NCBI GenBank assembly: GCA_963556255.1
Contig: OY744616.1
Span: forward strand, 2,312,831 to 2,376,830
Direction of reading: 5' to 3'
Source: Allolobophora icterica
Taxonomy: Eukaryota > Annelida > Clitellata > Crassiclitellata > Lumbricidae
Length of the DNA stretch: 64,000 bases
This document shows, in pieces, positions 1-13,048 of the stretch. Position numbers and translations under genes: made by a program. The notes beneath the pieces are model-generated. The model was not told where the DNA came from. It was given only the letters and a program-made list of their open reading frames with translations, and ran no database searches. Within the stretch, counting starts at the first letter, position 1; each line of letters opens with the position of its first letter.

Positions 1-33
1 GACTACACGTCTTCTGAACCACTTAAAACCCTT

Positions 34-77
34 GTTATGTTATGTTATGTTATGTTATGTTATGTTATGTTATGTTA
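34..77. repeat. (TTATG)n microsatellite
   Basis: Pure pentanucleotide run of about eight to nine copies. Nothing recognised between it and position 240. Confidence 0.9.
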
Positions 78-239
78 TACGAGGCTCACGCTGTAGACTG
101 CAACCATTGAGCTACTAACAATAACGTATTGTGTGCACAGTGTGCTTATGCTAATACATTTTTCCCGTCCATAAATTCTTAAACCTTAATTATTTCACGC
201 ATTTAGATTCAGACTTGGTCAACGTAGGGACTGTCACCA

Positions 240-816
240 GGGAGGTACCCAAGTCGGACCAACCTGAGTACGATGAAATTGAAGCCTATTGTTATCCTGC
301 TGCCGAGCAAACCCTATCATGCAGGACTCGCACACAGCATGTGCGCTACCATGGTGGCGCGAACCACGTTGAAAAGATCTGGGTCCTTAAGGCCAGGAGC
401 GTTTAAAATGCGTTGGCCTAATGCATACAACGACTGCCTGACCTTGCAGCATATCCGGGTGATAAGCGTTTCAAAGCTAAGGGTTTCCGAGAACGTTACC
501 CCTAGGACAGTCATTTCATCTACTCTAGTAACTCCGGGTGTGACTGGTGTAACCATCCCCTCCCCTCCCTCTACCCTCTTCGTCCTAACCAGCATCTCAT
601 AGGTCTTACTCTGATTTAGCTTGAGATTACATGTCTCTGCCCATCTTTCAAAGTGGTCCAGCTCTTTTTGACTGTAGAAGCATTGGACGAGGGTATCATC
701 AGATAACTCTCATCAGCATATTTTAACATTCTTTTTCCATGGTGCAGCGTTTTTACTTTTGATATGATTGTTATGAAATTGACAGGCCCTGAACCTGACC
801 TCTGGAGAAATGCCAC
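240..816 (-). pseudogene. Non-LTR retrotransposon (CR1/L2-like) reverse transcriptase fragment
   Basis: Read on the minus strand, the segment first gives a reverse-transcriptase palm piece with the motif KYADESYL. The family's usual catalytic YADD is here YADE, a change that would abolish activity. After a frame break it continues with the thumb-side motif LGVTFSETLSFETLI and an RQSLYALGQRIL helix typical of LINE polymerases. The reading frame is shifted at about position 600 and both ends are missing. I see a decayed fragment with no 5' region and no clear target-site duplication. CR1/L2 placement rests only on overall motif style. Confidence 0.75.
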
Positions 817-1243
817 CGAGCCAAAAAATCATAGTTCAATCGCAGTCCAAGATTTCTACCGCGTCCAAAGAAAAGAGTGCCGTGTCAACAAAATGAAAAT
901 CGATAGGACTGTTACGGTTCGAGATTCAAGGGTCAAGCAGGCGGATAGTCAGAGTATGATGGCGTTCGATGTTCATTATAATATTAAGGCTATTCGTACA
1001 AGTGATTGAACAGACTTACACTTGCCGTTGAGTCCACTTGATGAGTCATCAACGTAGACATAGCAATCGCAATTGGACCAGAACAACAAATCGAAACACG
1101 AACAGTTTCGATGTTCACCGCGGTTTGAACCGGAAGCAACTAGAATTTCTTCCACAGCTGGCTGCACGTGTTCGACTTGAGAAGACTTCAACTCAGCGTT
1201 TCCTGTCAGAAGAATACTTCTAACGTTTACAAGTATGCTTGTG
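817..1243. other. Stretch with no recognised gene
   Basis: Mixed sequence with only short open frames and no recognisable domain or repeat. Confidence 0.5.
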
Positions 1244-1403
1244 TGTATGTGTAGGTATGTATGTATGTATGTATGTATGTATGCATGTATGTATGTATGT
1301 ATGTATGTATGTATGTATGTATGTATGTATGTATGTATGTATGTATGTATGTATGTATGTATGTATGTATGTATGTATGTATGTATGTATGTATGTATGT
1401 ATG
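1244..1403. repeat. (TATG)n microsatellite
   Basis: About 40 copies of a tetranucleotide with one TGCA interruption near 1282. The open frames that cross it are artefacts of the repeat. Confidence 0.97.
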
Positions 1404-1687
1404 GGGATACGGAAATTTCGCCCCCGGAAGATTCACCCCCGACATTTCGCCCCCGGCAAGATTCGCCCCCGGAAGTTAATTCGCCTCCGGGATCTATGAT
1501 GAAAATGTTACTAAGTTTAGAAGCTGGATTAGCGATGAAAATGTAACTAGAAGACTAGAAGCGGGATCTATGATGAAAATGTAACTAAGATTAGAAGCTG
1601 GATCGACGGGGGCGAAACTTCCGGGGCGAAATGTCGGGGGCGAATCTTCCGGGGGCGAATCTTCCAGGGGCGAAAAGTCCTAGAACC
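1404..1687. mobile_element. Foldback (MULE-like) element with GGGGCGAA minisatellite arms
   Basis: Both ends consist of inverted copies of a roughly 17-bp unit of the form TTCGCCCCCGGAAGA: on the plus strand at the left, reverse-complemented at the right (about 1605-1680). The middle holds three copies of a roughly 40-bp unit around GATGAAAATGT. The ends start GGGGATAC and (reverse complement) GGTTCTAG. The 9 bases GTATGTATG occur on both sides, but the left flank is a TATG microsatellite, so the duplication is ambiguous. Its architecture matches the element at 45728-46506. Confidence 0.6.
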
Positions 1688-1850
1688 GTATGTATGCGTG
1701 ATCGTTTTTCTGTGTACGTGTGTATGTAAGTATGTCTGTGTATTTGGTACATACATCTGTGTATGCATTTGTGCATGTATGAATGGATGAGTTTGCATAT
1801 ACATGTATGTATTTATGTTTGCATAATATATGTATGTGGGAATGCATGCA

Positions 1851-2398
1851 TATCATATCATATATCATATCATATCATATATGGTTATTTATAAAGCGCC
1901 GCTCACAGTACAGACTGTACAGAGGCGCTCCCAGCGTGACAGCCCCGAGGGAATAGGAAGGTCTTCAGGCCTAGGAGAGATGAGGGCGAGATTCCAAACA
2001 ATATCTTGCTAAGGACAGAGGGGGCAGGTCATTCCATAAGGAAGGCCCAAGGATGGCTAAAGCTGAGCCATCGAAGTCCTAGTCCGACAGACAAGTAGAT
2101 CAGGGCAGTCCGCAGACCGAAGAGGGCGGGAGGAGAGATGTTAACGCATTAGATCACAGAGGTACTTAGGAACTTTTCCCTGCTGAGTACTAGAGACCAG
2201 GAGGAGGACCTTGTATTGGATGCGGCAAGGAAAAGGAAGCCAGTGAAGTACATCAGTCATAAAGGTAGTTATGTGGGAGAAGCGAGGGAAACGGGCAATG
2301 AGCCTGGCAGCCGCGTTCAGAAAAGACTGTAGGGACGATACGCGCGCTTTAGGGAGCCAGGCAAACAATGACCGGCAATAGTCAATGTATGTATACAA
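1851..2398 (-). pseudogene. LINE (CR1/L2-like) 3' end with reverse transcriptase C-terminus
   Basis: Minus-strand translation of 2141-2398 gives IDYCRSLFAWLPK, NAAARLIARFPRF and LHWLPFPCRIQYKVL, the C-terminal region conserved in CR1/L2-type polymerases. Downstream in minus orientation a 3' UTR includes an AGGCGCT-containing stretch (about 1890-1935) and then a run of ATATG repeats (1851-1881), a microsatellite tail. The same 3' UTR motif follows the LINE at 33688-34536, so both are copies of one family. Heavily 5'-truncated. Confidence 0.8.
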
Positions 2399-2576
2399 AA
2401 TACATGTATGTTTGCGTGCATCATGTCCCTATCTATGGATGTATGTCTAAATGCATATTAGCCGTATGTGTGGATGCATGCGTAAAAGTATTGTATGTAG
2501 GCATGCATTTCATGTGTGTCTCTGTTTAAATGCATGATAACAGTCTGCATTGCATGCATTTATACATATATGCGCA

Positions 2577-2843
2577 CAGTGCTTTTTTTCAGCCGGAACG
2601 CGCCGGAACGGCGTTCCGGCACCTTTTTTCATGTACTAAAAATAATTTAGTTATTTTAATAATAACAACAATAATTTATTTATCTTGATTTAATTTAAGT
2701 GTTTTGAACTGTTTTCAGTGTCTCCTGAGACCCCTCCCAACCCCCAATCTCGTTTTCCTCGGGATTTGAGCCCGCTCATAATTATTCCGTTCCGGAACCT
2801 ATTGATCCGTTCCGGAACCTTTTTTCCCAGAAAAAAAGCACTG
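2577..2843. mobile_element. hAT-like MITE
   Basis: Terminal inverted repeats begin CAGTGCTTTTTTTC and close GAAAAAAAGCACTG. Inside each end lies a CCGGAACG/CGTTCCGG motif. Flanks TATGCGCA (2569-2576) and TATACGCA (2844-2851) match at 7 of 8 positions, the 8-bp duplication expected for hAT. No coding capacity. Confidence 0.85.
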
Positions 2844-3264
2844 TATACGCATGTATCTATGAATACGTGTTATACGCTTATTTTTTAATCTATGTAGCGC
2901 TTTTGTGTATTAAACAAGGAAATTCTAAAATGAACCAACCATGTCGAAATTTCAAGATCAATCCGGCTTTAGTTAGGGCGAACAATTCGACGAATCCAAA
3001 GACGAGGAAAGCCAAAATCTTGCTTTGTTTCATGTTTCCTGCAAAAGAATTATGCAAAATTGCCCATAAAAAAGAATTCATTATTCTTCATTTAAAAATA
3101 GCACAGCCTAGCTTTATGCTGATCTGTTGGACCCTAGAGGGTTGAACTATCGATCACCGTTAAATTCTTATCTTAAAGTAGACTAGATTTAGTTGTAATC
3201 GTAATCACAATGAGAAGGTTACAAAACGTAACGTGAAGAGCAAACTAATATGGACTCTACTCTC

Positions 3265-3475
3265 GCTCTACTAGTACTACAATTACTACTACTACTACCA
3301 CCACTACTAGTACTACTACTGCCACTGCTGCCATTACTACGGCCACGCCTGCCACTAATGCTACCACCACCACTTCCACCACTACTACAACTATTACTGC
3401 TACTAACTGTACTACTATAAATATTACTACAGCTGATTCTATGGCTACTATTATTGTACTACCGCTGCTACTTTG
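3265..3475. repeat. Degenerate (ACT)n/(ACC)n trinucleotide repeat
   Basis: Compound run of ACT, ACC and GCC triplets with frequent substitutions. The flanking stretches 2852-3264 and 3476-3913 hold no recognised feature. Confidence 0.85.
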
Positions 3476-3913
3476 CTATTGTATCTCTAGTGTAGATGTA
3501 GCTTATTATCTCTTTGAACTATACCCAAAAAATTTCAGCAGAAATAATTAACAAGACCAGAGTATCAGACTCCTTCGACAAGTCAAATCAACTGTAACCG
3601 CAGTTATGAGCGGTTGAATTTATAGCATTGCGTTTTATCGCTTCACCTCAAGCGATGACAATCACGATAGCGTAACTTGTGACTGTCTTCAAAATTTTTA
3701 TTAGTCAGTTTAAATGAGTTTGTTTCGTAAATGGAAAAGTGACGACAACGAGTCGTTGTTTCGCATCGTTTCGAATCCTCTTCCTCATGGGTATAGCAGA
3801 TCATCCGATGACCCTGACATAACAGTGTAACAAAGTGTCCGTTAATTGAGATGCAGGCATCATTTGATGTCTATTGCAGTAGGCCTATTACCGAATAACA
3901 CACTCGCGCCTGA

Positions 3914-4562
3914 CCCTTTGGAAGTGAGGTTAAGTACTAGAACGCTTGTGGTGAGGTGGGGTGAGGTATGACGTGCCCCAATGCACATTGTTTACTTGCA
4001 AGTCGCGATATCAACTACACAACATTAATTGTGAGCAAAACTACAGTTTTATAACTTATTATCAACTAAACTGGTGATTATCACGAACAAATAATTGTTT
4101 TTCGACCATTATTGAAATGGCCCTGTGAACTAATAACCACGAAATATCTACTTAGCACGTGCTTTTTTATGTCCTCGTTCACAACATTACAAAACGCACG
4201 AAAAGCCAATATTTCATGTGAAATAGAGAATGTTGTCAGTCATCATTTTTCGACTGACTGCTCAATGAAGCCAAGCACACAGTATTAGCGTGTTCAAGGC
4301 ACACTCGCTTGCTACGGGCATGACATGTGAATCTTGTTTTACGATCTCTGTAGGCCTATACGAGAAATTATAATTTCATTTTAATATACAGCAAAATTTT
4401 AAAAAAAATGTGCGTTTAAAGTATCTGAAGTTGTCGAAAAGTATCCGTATTTCATATTCACTAAGGTAAAAAAAAATAATCCAACCTGGTTCCACGATTT
4501 CCATAGAAAACGTAACTTAGAATAGCTATGGGGGTGTCAAACCACACCTCACCTCCAAAGGG
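3914..4562. mobile_element. piggyBac-like MITE
   Basis: The left end CCCTTTGGAAGTGAGGT is the inverse of the right end ACCTCACCTCCAAAGGG. The right end is followed by TTAA (4563-4566), the piggyBac target site; the left flank is CTGA, so one copy of the target would have mutated. No transposase is encoded. The termini start CCC, as usual for the superfamily. It may sit beside or inside the LINE fragment that resumes at 4567. Confidence 0.55.
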
Positions 4563-4566
4563 TTAA

Positions 4567-4755
4567 GGCTGCAACATGACTATCAGAAAGAGAAGATTAA
4601 AAATGGATGGGATATGTGGTTCGTTTGGACAAGCAACGAGGAGCCAACCAAGTGCTGATCTGGATTCCCGAAGAGAAACGAAGGGAAGACAACAAAAGAA
4701 TTGGCTGGAGACCATCAGAGACGACTTAAGATGTTAAATTGTAACTGCAAGACGT
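4567..4755 (+). pseudogene. LINE ORF2 C-terminal fragment
   Basis: The plus strand encodes a stretch resembling the region after the polymerase domain of non-LTR elements (pattern W-x-G-x-VVRLDKQRGANQVL, then a basic segment). A similar piece occurs at 60330-60640. The fragment is interrupted by the hAT element that begins at 4764. Confidence 0.6.
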
Positions 4756-4763
4756 TGTAAGAG

Positions 4764-5312
4764 CAGTGATGGGCACTAAACTATTTTTTTTAGTTAAACT
4801 AAAACTATTTTCCAACTAAAAAAAATAGTTTAACTAAAGTTGGCAACTGATTTTCGAAATTAGTTAACTAAACCAAAAAAAAGTAGTTAAACTTTTTCCA
4901 ACTTTTTTCCAACTATTTACGACAAGCATTTTCACAATAACAGAGGTAAGTGAACTGTAATAATGCAGAGCGTCAATGACAATTTCACCTTCAAACTATG
5001 CAATGTGTACTCTTCTGACATACAGTTACAGGCATACTGTACGTAGTGTATGAATTTGAAACACACAGGCTGTTAATCCTAAAACCATGCAGTGTTAAAA
5101 TGGTTTTTTGTTGACAGTGTTCAATGTTCATTGTGGAAAAATAGTTGCATACTGCTGATTTTTTTAGTTAAACTTTTTAGTTAGCATTAAAAAAAATTTA
5201 GTTAAACTATGGTTTTAACTAAACTAATTTTTTAGTTAAACTTTTACCTTAACTAAATTTTTTAGTTAAACTAAAAGTTAGCAACTTTTTAGTTAACTAT
5301 TGCCCATCACTG
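4764..5312. mobile_element. hAT-like MITE with perfect 8-bp duplication
   Basis: The ends are CAGTGATGGGCA and TGCCCATCACTG, an exact inverted pair. The 8-bp target duplication TGTAAGAG is perfect (4756-4763 and 5313-5320). The interior is rich in TTTAGTTAAACT and its complement, so each end can fold further; no coding sequence. Confidence 0.92.
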
Positions 5313-5351
5313 TGTAAGAGGCGGCTAGTTTCTTTTGGGTCTGTACATATT

Positions 5352-6011
5352 TGTGACTTGCAGCTCTGGCAAAAGGAGGCGGAAGTCGCCAATGGCTACA
5401 GAACAAGAGAATTTAGCCAAAACTCCAATCAGGTATAAAAATTTCAATTATAATTTTTTTGCGTATATCAATAAGTAAGATCTTATATTATATGAAAAAA
5501 ATTGATTTAATTAAAAATGTTACTTATTTCATGACAAATTTAATAAATTGTCATAAAAATTTCATGACAAATTTAATAAATTGTCACAAAAATTATCCGG
5601 GAAACTAAAATTTTGGGGGTACCAGTTTCAAGAGTATTTTATGGCCTTCAATATGTTAGGAATACCATGTGCAATACCTCATTGGAAAGTTTATGCATTC
5701 AGCTTGCTAGAAATAGCCTCATTTGTAGGGGGGGTTCCCATAGTGATTTCCATAGGTTTAAGGTTAAAATCACTGAAACTTTGAAATTTATATTGAGTTT
5801 GTATTATGATAATAAACTTTGCATGTGTTTTTCTCGAAATTGTATTTCCAAGTAGCAATACATTCTAAAATTCATATCTATGGAACCAATAAAGATAGAA
5901 TAATAATTTTTTCAACGTTTTAAACAGAAATTATTGTTTATCATTTTGAGCCCAAAATATACAAAACTAAATTTCTGGACGACAACCTCCTTTTGCCAGA
6001 GCAAGTCACAT
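5352..6011. mobile_element. Unclassified inverted-repeat transposon
   Basis: The left terminus TGTGACTTGC followed by CTCTGGCAAAAGGAGG is repeated inverted at 5983-6011, with two extra bases on the left. The AT-rich interior has two near-identical blocks around 5525-5590 (CATGACAAATTTAATAAATT). I see no transposase and no clear target-site duplication. 6012-6448 beyond it holds nothing recognised. Confidence 0.6.
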
Positions 6012-6448
6012 TTGATTTTGACATCATCCAACGTTTGTTAGGAAGTCCAGCCCATTGCTGTTAATGGGACCAAGGAGATCGAATAAGAGTTGATTGAAAC
6101 CGGATGTTGTCGATTCCGGTGCTGTACCCGCTGATATAGCAGTCTCCTACAAGTAAGTAACTGTGACATTCTAGATGACACTGCAGTAAATACGCCAATG
6201 AATCATAGGGAGGCCGTAAGGTCTCATCCCCTCCGTTGCAGATATCCAGAGTGGTTACTAAATAATGGAAAAGCCGGCATCATCCCAGAATTCCCATGGG
6301 TATTACATGGGGTTCCGCATATGACCGCAATACGGTCCAAATTGGTAAAATGAGTTCAATATGAGGCTACATATGGCATCCAGAAAGGCCAAATTTTTAT
6401 TTGTTACGCACAGTCTTCGACGCTATTAAGTTTGCAATGAATTGAAGA

Positions 6449-7030
6449 GTGTTCGCATTTGCCGACTACTGTGGACTACAGTCTTGCTTAGAAACGTCTG
6501 AGGAATTCACAGAGGACAGGAAAGAGAAGCAGGAAGAATTCGGTTTTGTGAGTCTCTCGGACCCTGAACTCAACAGTCTGAAACACATCCAAAACTCCTT
6601 AGCCCGCATAGTGCTGCGTGTCCAACTACTAACAAGCTCCTCAGTCCTACTCCATCTGCTGCATTCGCTTCCTGTTGAGTTCAGAATAAAATTTTAATTG
6701 GACAAAGCCCTCAGCACCAGTACACCTTCCCACCTTACATTCCTCCCCGTTGCCTGCGATCATCAAATACGGGTCTTTCATCTGAGCCACGATGCAGAAC
6801 AGTCATTGGCTCGCGTGCATTTCATGCCTCTGCCTCCAAGGAATGGAATCGACTACCACTCTCCCTTCGTAGCTCAAATTCACTTCTTTTCTTCAAAGAG
6901 CGACTCGAAACTCACTGTTTCTCTTTGCCTTTCAAGCACATGGATATCTAACTGCATCTTCTCCTGGCGACTGACTATCCGAGCCTCAGATTCACATTTC
7001 GGTTTTGACGGTGTGCGCGTTGCAAATTTA
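6449..7030 (+). pseudogene. LINE reverse transcriptase C-terminus and 3' end
   Basis: The plus strand encodes LKHIQNSLARIVLR and LLHSLPVEFRIKF, then with a stop and frame changes a segment equivalent to the terminal part of CR1/L2 polymerases (SLARVHFMPLPPRNGID, LPLSLRSS in another frame). It ends in an ATA-rich run near 7036. 5'-truncated and frame-damaged. Confidence 0.65.
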
Positions 7031-7357
7031 ATAAAAAATAATAATAATAATAATGATCCATTCATCCATCCACCTATTTGCATATCCATCCATCCATCGC
7101 CTCGTCCATCCATCTATCCTTGCATACATACATACATGCATACATACATACACATATATGTACATACATACATTTATACATACATACATGTATACAACAT
7201 AGTACATGCATACACACATAGAACATGCCTACATACAAGCAAAAATAAATGAATACATACTTGCTTGCATACATACCTACATACATACATACATACATAC
7301 ATACATACATACATACTTACATACATACATACATATATACATACATACATACATACA

Positions 7358-7391
<34 letters not shown>

Positions 7392-7430
7392 CATATACAG
7401 GCCTACATACATACATACATCAATGATTAG
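7031..7430. repeat. Compound microsatellite (CATC)n, (CATA)n
   Basis: ATA triplets, then CATC tetramers (7060-7125), then CATA tetramers to 7430. Open frames across it are repeat artefacts. 7431-7860 holds nothing recognised. Confidence 0.95.
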
Positions 7431-7876
7431 ACCTGTAGGAGTTTAATTTTATTAATCGTTGGCCATGTAGACTTGATATAATTATGATAATCACAAAACC
7501 GTCTCGAAACTTAAGGAACACTTGAAATCCGACGTTTTTTGTACTGGGGCAGGGAAATGCCAGAGCATTATTTTAATCAAACCGGATGTCACAGTCAGTG
7601 AGGATGATCGTTTGCAGTGATTAAGGATGTCAGTTTGTTCTCAACATCCTTTAAAGTCTAACGTGCAATCTATTAATAGAGTCTGCAATAAATTTCCTTC
7701 GGGCCTTTTAGTACGTCATTCAGAATACAAAGGGAAGGAGATCCGACGATTATCTCGAACTCGTATGAAGATATCATTGGTTCAAATAGCTTAGCCATAG
7801 CCACCCAATCAACGAGCTTTCTGTCGCTCAGCCTAAACACAGCCAACCGTAATAGCTCCACTTCTGGTCTTATCAG

Positions 7877-8086
7877 TTGTATATCGGCTTAACGACACTT
7901 TTTCATATCGAAGATGATCAGTGTCGGAGGCAGAGTACAACCTCGCACTCCACGTTTATATTGCGACCGAGCCACCCGCAGTAAAGATCCGAGAAATTAA
8001 TCTCTGAGAAACCGACCGACCGGGAATCGAACCCGGGCCGCCGGCGTGGCTAGCGGGCTACAAACCCACTCGGCCACTCAGGATCT
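7877..8086 (-). mobile_element. tRNA-derived SINE with perfect 16-bp duplication
   Basis: On the minus strand the element opens with a tRNA-like region: an A-box-like TGGCCGAGTGGG and a B box GGTTCGATTCC (around 8020-8080), followed by a non-tRNA body of about 120 bases. Its flanks are a perfect 16-bp duplication, CTTCTGGTCTTATCAG, at 7861-7876 and 8087-8102. This proves retrotransposition rather than a resident tRNA gene. Confidence 0.92.
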
Positions 8087-8787
8087 CTTCTGGTCTTATC
8101 AGAAATCGGACTCTATATATACTTTCGACGATATCTCTTGATGACCCTTCTGACTTGACGAAGCGCTCGTGAATAGGTCGGTGCCATTGTGGATTGCATT
8201 AGGGTTTCTGGTCTAGCACTAAACTGTTTTGTTATTTATACCAGTCAGTATTCGTTGATGGCTTTACTGACGTGGTGCCATCTCTTGGAATTCGATGTTT
8301 GGTCCTCGTGTGTTCACAATATACATCACACCACTGGGTACACTATTTGGCAGTCATTCACTTGGATATAATTTTTGCGGATGAATCTTGCAGTTACATT
8401 TCGTTTGACGGTTAATTCGTCTGTGCAAATTTCTAAAGCGGTTGCAATTAGCTAGGCCTACAGAGCTATGCCTGGTGCATGAGTTTATTCCTGGCCGCGA
8501 TGGCCGTAATTTCTAATAGATTTACGAATTGTATTCCAGGCGCGTCAAATTAAAATCATAAGACCTCGTAACAGCAGGCCTAAATTTATAGGTCTTCGTA
8601 GAAGAGGCATTCGTCGCTTGTCGGTCGGTAGATTGAAGCGCCACTGAAGTGACTAACGGTCGAGGTCACTTCAATGACGAGACGAAACCACCCGGCAGAA
8701 GGCGGCGTACACGGTCCGTGCGGTCCACTCGATCGAAAAATCATCGAACAGAATGGGCTAAGTCAACCTGAACCAATCCTCTAGTCA

Positions 8788-8866
8788 ATTTCGATTATGG
8801 AATATGTCTATTACTAATAATTTTAGACTAAAATTATTAGTAATAGACGTATTCCATAATCGAAAT
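8788..8866. repeat. Near-perfect 38-bp hairpin
   Basis: Two 38-base arms with a single mismatch and a 3-base loop at 8826-8828. Probably a minimal MITE. The stretch 8103-8787 and the stretch 8867-9928 show no gene; the latter has AT-rich sequence and an inverted CAGGGGCCC motif pair at about 9226 and 9380. Confidence 0.85.
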
Positions 8867-9928
8867 GACGTAGGCTACTTAACCATGTAGTCTTTTATTC
8901 TCTAACTTTGAACAGTAGACTTTTTCATAATTTAAGTAGGGGCCTAAGAGAATCAAAGCCTTTATTCTCTATATATGAGATTTAAAATAATAGACGTTTA
9001 AACAATTGTAATCCTAAATTTAAACTTAGTAACAGTCTACTAAACTTAGTAGACTATTCAAAATTTAAATTTGTTAACAAAAAACGTGTTTCATAATTGA
9101 AATGATGTAACAATAGGCCTTTTTGTACCGTCAGGTAGTAACTGTTTAAATAGGCAAGTAAAAATAGGCCTTACTAGCATTTCTGGCTGTTTTTTTTATA
9201 GATAAATCTGCCTGATAATGGAAACTCCAACAGGGGCCCACACATACATGTGCGAAAGTTGTGTATATTAAATGAGTAGTTTCGAATAATTTGTTTCGAT
9301 TTTTTTTTGCTCATTTTTACTATTAGACTTAACAAATAACTAATTATAAAATACTGAAAAAAATTGGTTTGTATGTGTGGGGGCCCCTCAAGTGTGGGGG
9401 CCCCTGTTCGGCCGAACATGTTGAACATGCCTTAATCCGCCTCTGGAACCAGCGTCACGAGAACTTAGGCCTACGTGCGACAGGTAGCTAGCTACACAGT
9501 GAACTTCTGGTGCAATGTTCTTTATTGGCGTACTTTCAATGCAACCAATCTCAGTGTGTCTCCTCTAGTCAATCGACCCAATTCTTACAGTCCCATTTGA
9601 TGCGATCAACACGACCCAATTCATTGACTTATACCTGACTCAATCCCCGTAGTTTTTAACCCGACTTAAATCTTAAGTCAACCAACATAATATATCCTCA
9701 AAGCTGACTCAGTTCGTGCAATCTGAAACAAATCTGACCCATGCGGTTCATGCAATCAACCGACCCAATTATAAAATAAATCCCAACAGTAATCATTAAA
9801 AAGTATGTCCATAATATTTAAAGTTGAAAGACGTCATAATGTAGTTTGGAAAGGGTCTCAGAGTGAAATGCTAAGGCGAGCCGCTGCTGCAAAAGTTCTT
9901 CAAATATGATCCCTCGATGACCAACTGC

Positions 9929-10714
9929 CTATGGACACATGCCGCGTGCCCTGCGGCAGAGGTCACGGGTCGTAGCGGCCTCATCGTTCTTGGCAGCGAA
10001 AGATGCAATGTCGTGACGCAGTCGGCTGAGGTCCGTTCCAGCATGCTTCTTCTTCATCACGCGAGGTATTCCTCCGCGCAGCTCGAGATGGAGGCAGTTG
10101 AGTCGAGGGCAACCCTCCAGAATCATTCTACAATCAAACCAAATCTATTGTTAATTAGTAACTTCTATAACACCACTGTATAATGGGCAAGGCATCAACC
10201 GATGGCACACCAAAACCATTCCATAATTAGGTCAATATCCAGAAGATCAGTTCGTAAGACAGAGAGAGAGGCAGCCTATGGTGGACAAGCAATGTGAAAG
10301 AAGTAAGTTGTAAGTTGATCGTGAAATCACTGAGCAGGATCAGGGAATGAATTTCAAAATTTAGGACCAGTAAATAAGAACATAATCTCACAACAGGAAA
10401 GACCTACTATGTCAAAGGATCAACTGTCCCAAAGAGAGATTGCTAACAAATGTCATCAATTATTAATGTCATTATTATTTGTATCATTATTATTATGCAT
10501 TTATTAAGCACCACCATCTAATGACCAAGCATCAGTCGATGGCACTCAGCAATTGTGAGAGAAGGACTTGCTCATGGTCCCTACACAGTAACCGTCTCAG
10601 GGGAAGAGGATTGAACCCATATTCTCAGTACATCAGCACTTCATAAATACATAATAATAATAAATTGTTCACTGAGTGACGCTGAGATGGCGCTTCAGAT
10701 TATTTAATAATAAT

Positions 10715-10771
<57 letters not shown>

Positions 10772-12958
10772 TGTAATAATAATAATAATAATAATAAGTA
10801 ATACTAATAATAATAATTAGTGTTTAAATCCTTGAGGGATCCTCTGTACCTCAGGGCAAAAAATAAATGATAATTATAATAGTAATAATAACAATAATAA
10901 TAATAATAATAATACGATGAAGGTGTTCTTACTTGACTCGAGGACAGGTGACTTCTGTTCCTCGAAGGTCAAGGTTTTCGAGCTTTGACTGGACTGGATC
11001 ACACGCAGAATTCTTCATGGCCAACTCTAGCGACATGGCTGGATAGATATTCCACGAGATGTCGAGGTGAACCAGACTGTGGTGCCACTGGACAGACAAA
11101 ACCAACCGATATGTTAGATCTAATTATTTAATATTAATATTATCACTATAAATCATTTTTAGTTTTATTACCATCATTATTACTATTATTATCATTACTA
11201 TAACTTTTATTCTATTATCACTACAGTCATTATTATTATAGTATTAATAATAGTTTTATCAATACTATATTATTGTTATTACATTATTATTATTATTGGT
11301 ATTATTATTATTGGTATTATTTTACTTAGTAAATAGATTACAAATGCTACTCAAGTCATAGTATGGTATGGTATCTGGGAATTTATATAACGTCTCTCAC
11401 AGAGCGAACTATTCAGAGGCACTCTCAGTGACAGTCATGCCCTGGGGTCCTTAGATTACCATGGTCATGATTACAGCACTTTAGAAGTCTTAACAGCACT
11501 TCATAAGTCTTAAGATCAGATTAGATCAGATTAGATAAGATTAGACAACCTTCTTTACGACCACCTCGATGCCTGTGTAGTTGGCCAAGGTACTTCTTGA
11601 GATCAACAGTTCTCGCAAATCTGGGACAGCCAAGCCCCGCAGACAATCAGGCGTAATCTTTCTAGAGCCACGGAGATCCAGACTCTTCAGGTGACATGAC
11701 CGTCGTAGGATCCTACAGTCAAATCAATACAAATATCTGTGATTTTATTATACACTGACAGATTCTATGGTGCTGCCCTGTTATGCTCAACTAAGAATTA
11801 TTATTAATATTATTATTACTACTATTATTAGAACCACTTCTAACTCACACAAAGTCACAAAGAAATGCAAAGTGGGAAGTAAGTAAGCAAGTAATCTTTA
11901 TGAGTGTAACACAAAGGTCCACAATTTACAACAACAGTTATGCTATACTGTAAAAGTAGCACAATGTGAGCAAGAAAAACCGATGCAATATTACAGAGTT
12001 CTAAAAGTCTAACTCAATGTACAGTCGACAGCAGCTATTCGGCGGCAGCCAGTATGGATATCCAGAATATGGATATCTAACAGCTCTTCACCTGGTAACT
12101 GATTAACTGCGCCTCCATTTCATATTTCCATCTGACCTTGCGCATGTTGAAAAATTTTCTAATAATAATAAACAGATGTAAACTGTTTATTTTCTGCAAT
12201 TGTTGCACAGGAATTGCCACTGAGTAGTAAACTGGGAGAGGTGGTATGTAAATGCTCAGAATGACTGAATGCTCAGAATGAATCTAAACGGCTGACTTAA
12301 GCTTAGCTAGAAATGTTGTAAATACACAATAATCCTGCAAAAATCTCAAAATCAACACAATATGTTGCACAATGGTGTAGCAAGAGAGCGTGTCGTACAA
12401 CGAAATTGCCTTACCTCAGAAGTAATCCATTGGAACACTCCCATCCGGACTGCTGATCAGCATCACCAATACCCAGGTCCAGCTCACGCAGCTTCAGAAA
12501 ACCAACACAGTTAACCTGTTGTGACAGAAAAAAACACCAGAGCTGGTAAAATTTGACTACGAATACAAAGCGGAAAAACTGACAAGGTAGTAAATTCAAC
12601 CATGAAGTCATAAATGTTGACTACAAAAGTGGAAAAATTGTTGAGTGTTCACTCGAAATTCCTTGCCTCACCTTAAGTTGTTTGAACTCATCGTACCTTA
12701 CCTTGCTTGAACTTGCCTGATCATACAATACCTACCCCTAGTGGTTATTGACAGTAGTTACCTGATCAGGAACAGAGAGTTGGAATGCTGTGTTGCCCAG
12801 ACGCAACACTTCCAGTTCACCACACATGCTCTGCAGTTTTTCAATGTCAAGCATGACAACTTCTGATAGAAACTGTATGTTTCTGAGATCGAGGACTTTG
12901 AGATGACAACATGTGCTCTGTTTCACGAAGACAACACAAAAACAAATCAACATCTCCA

Positions 12959-13048
<90 letters not shown>

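Noticed and set aside
7990..8080. tRNA gene
   Set aside because: It lies inside an element with a 16-bp target duplication and a long non-tRNA body, so it is a SINE.
9174..9430. Possible MITE with CAGGGGCCC inverted motifs
   Set aside because: The inverted motifs are short and no flanking duplication or clean terminus was seen.
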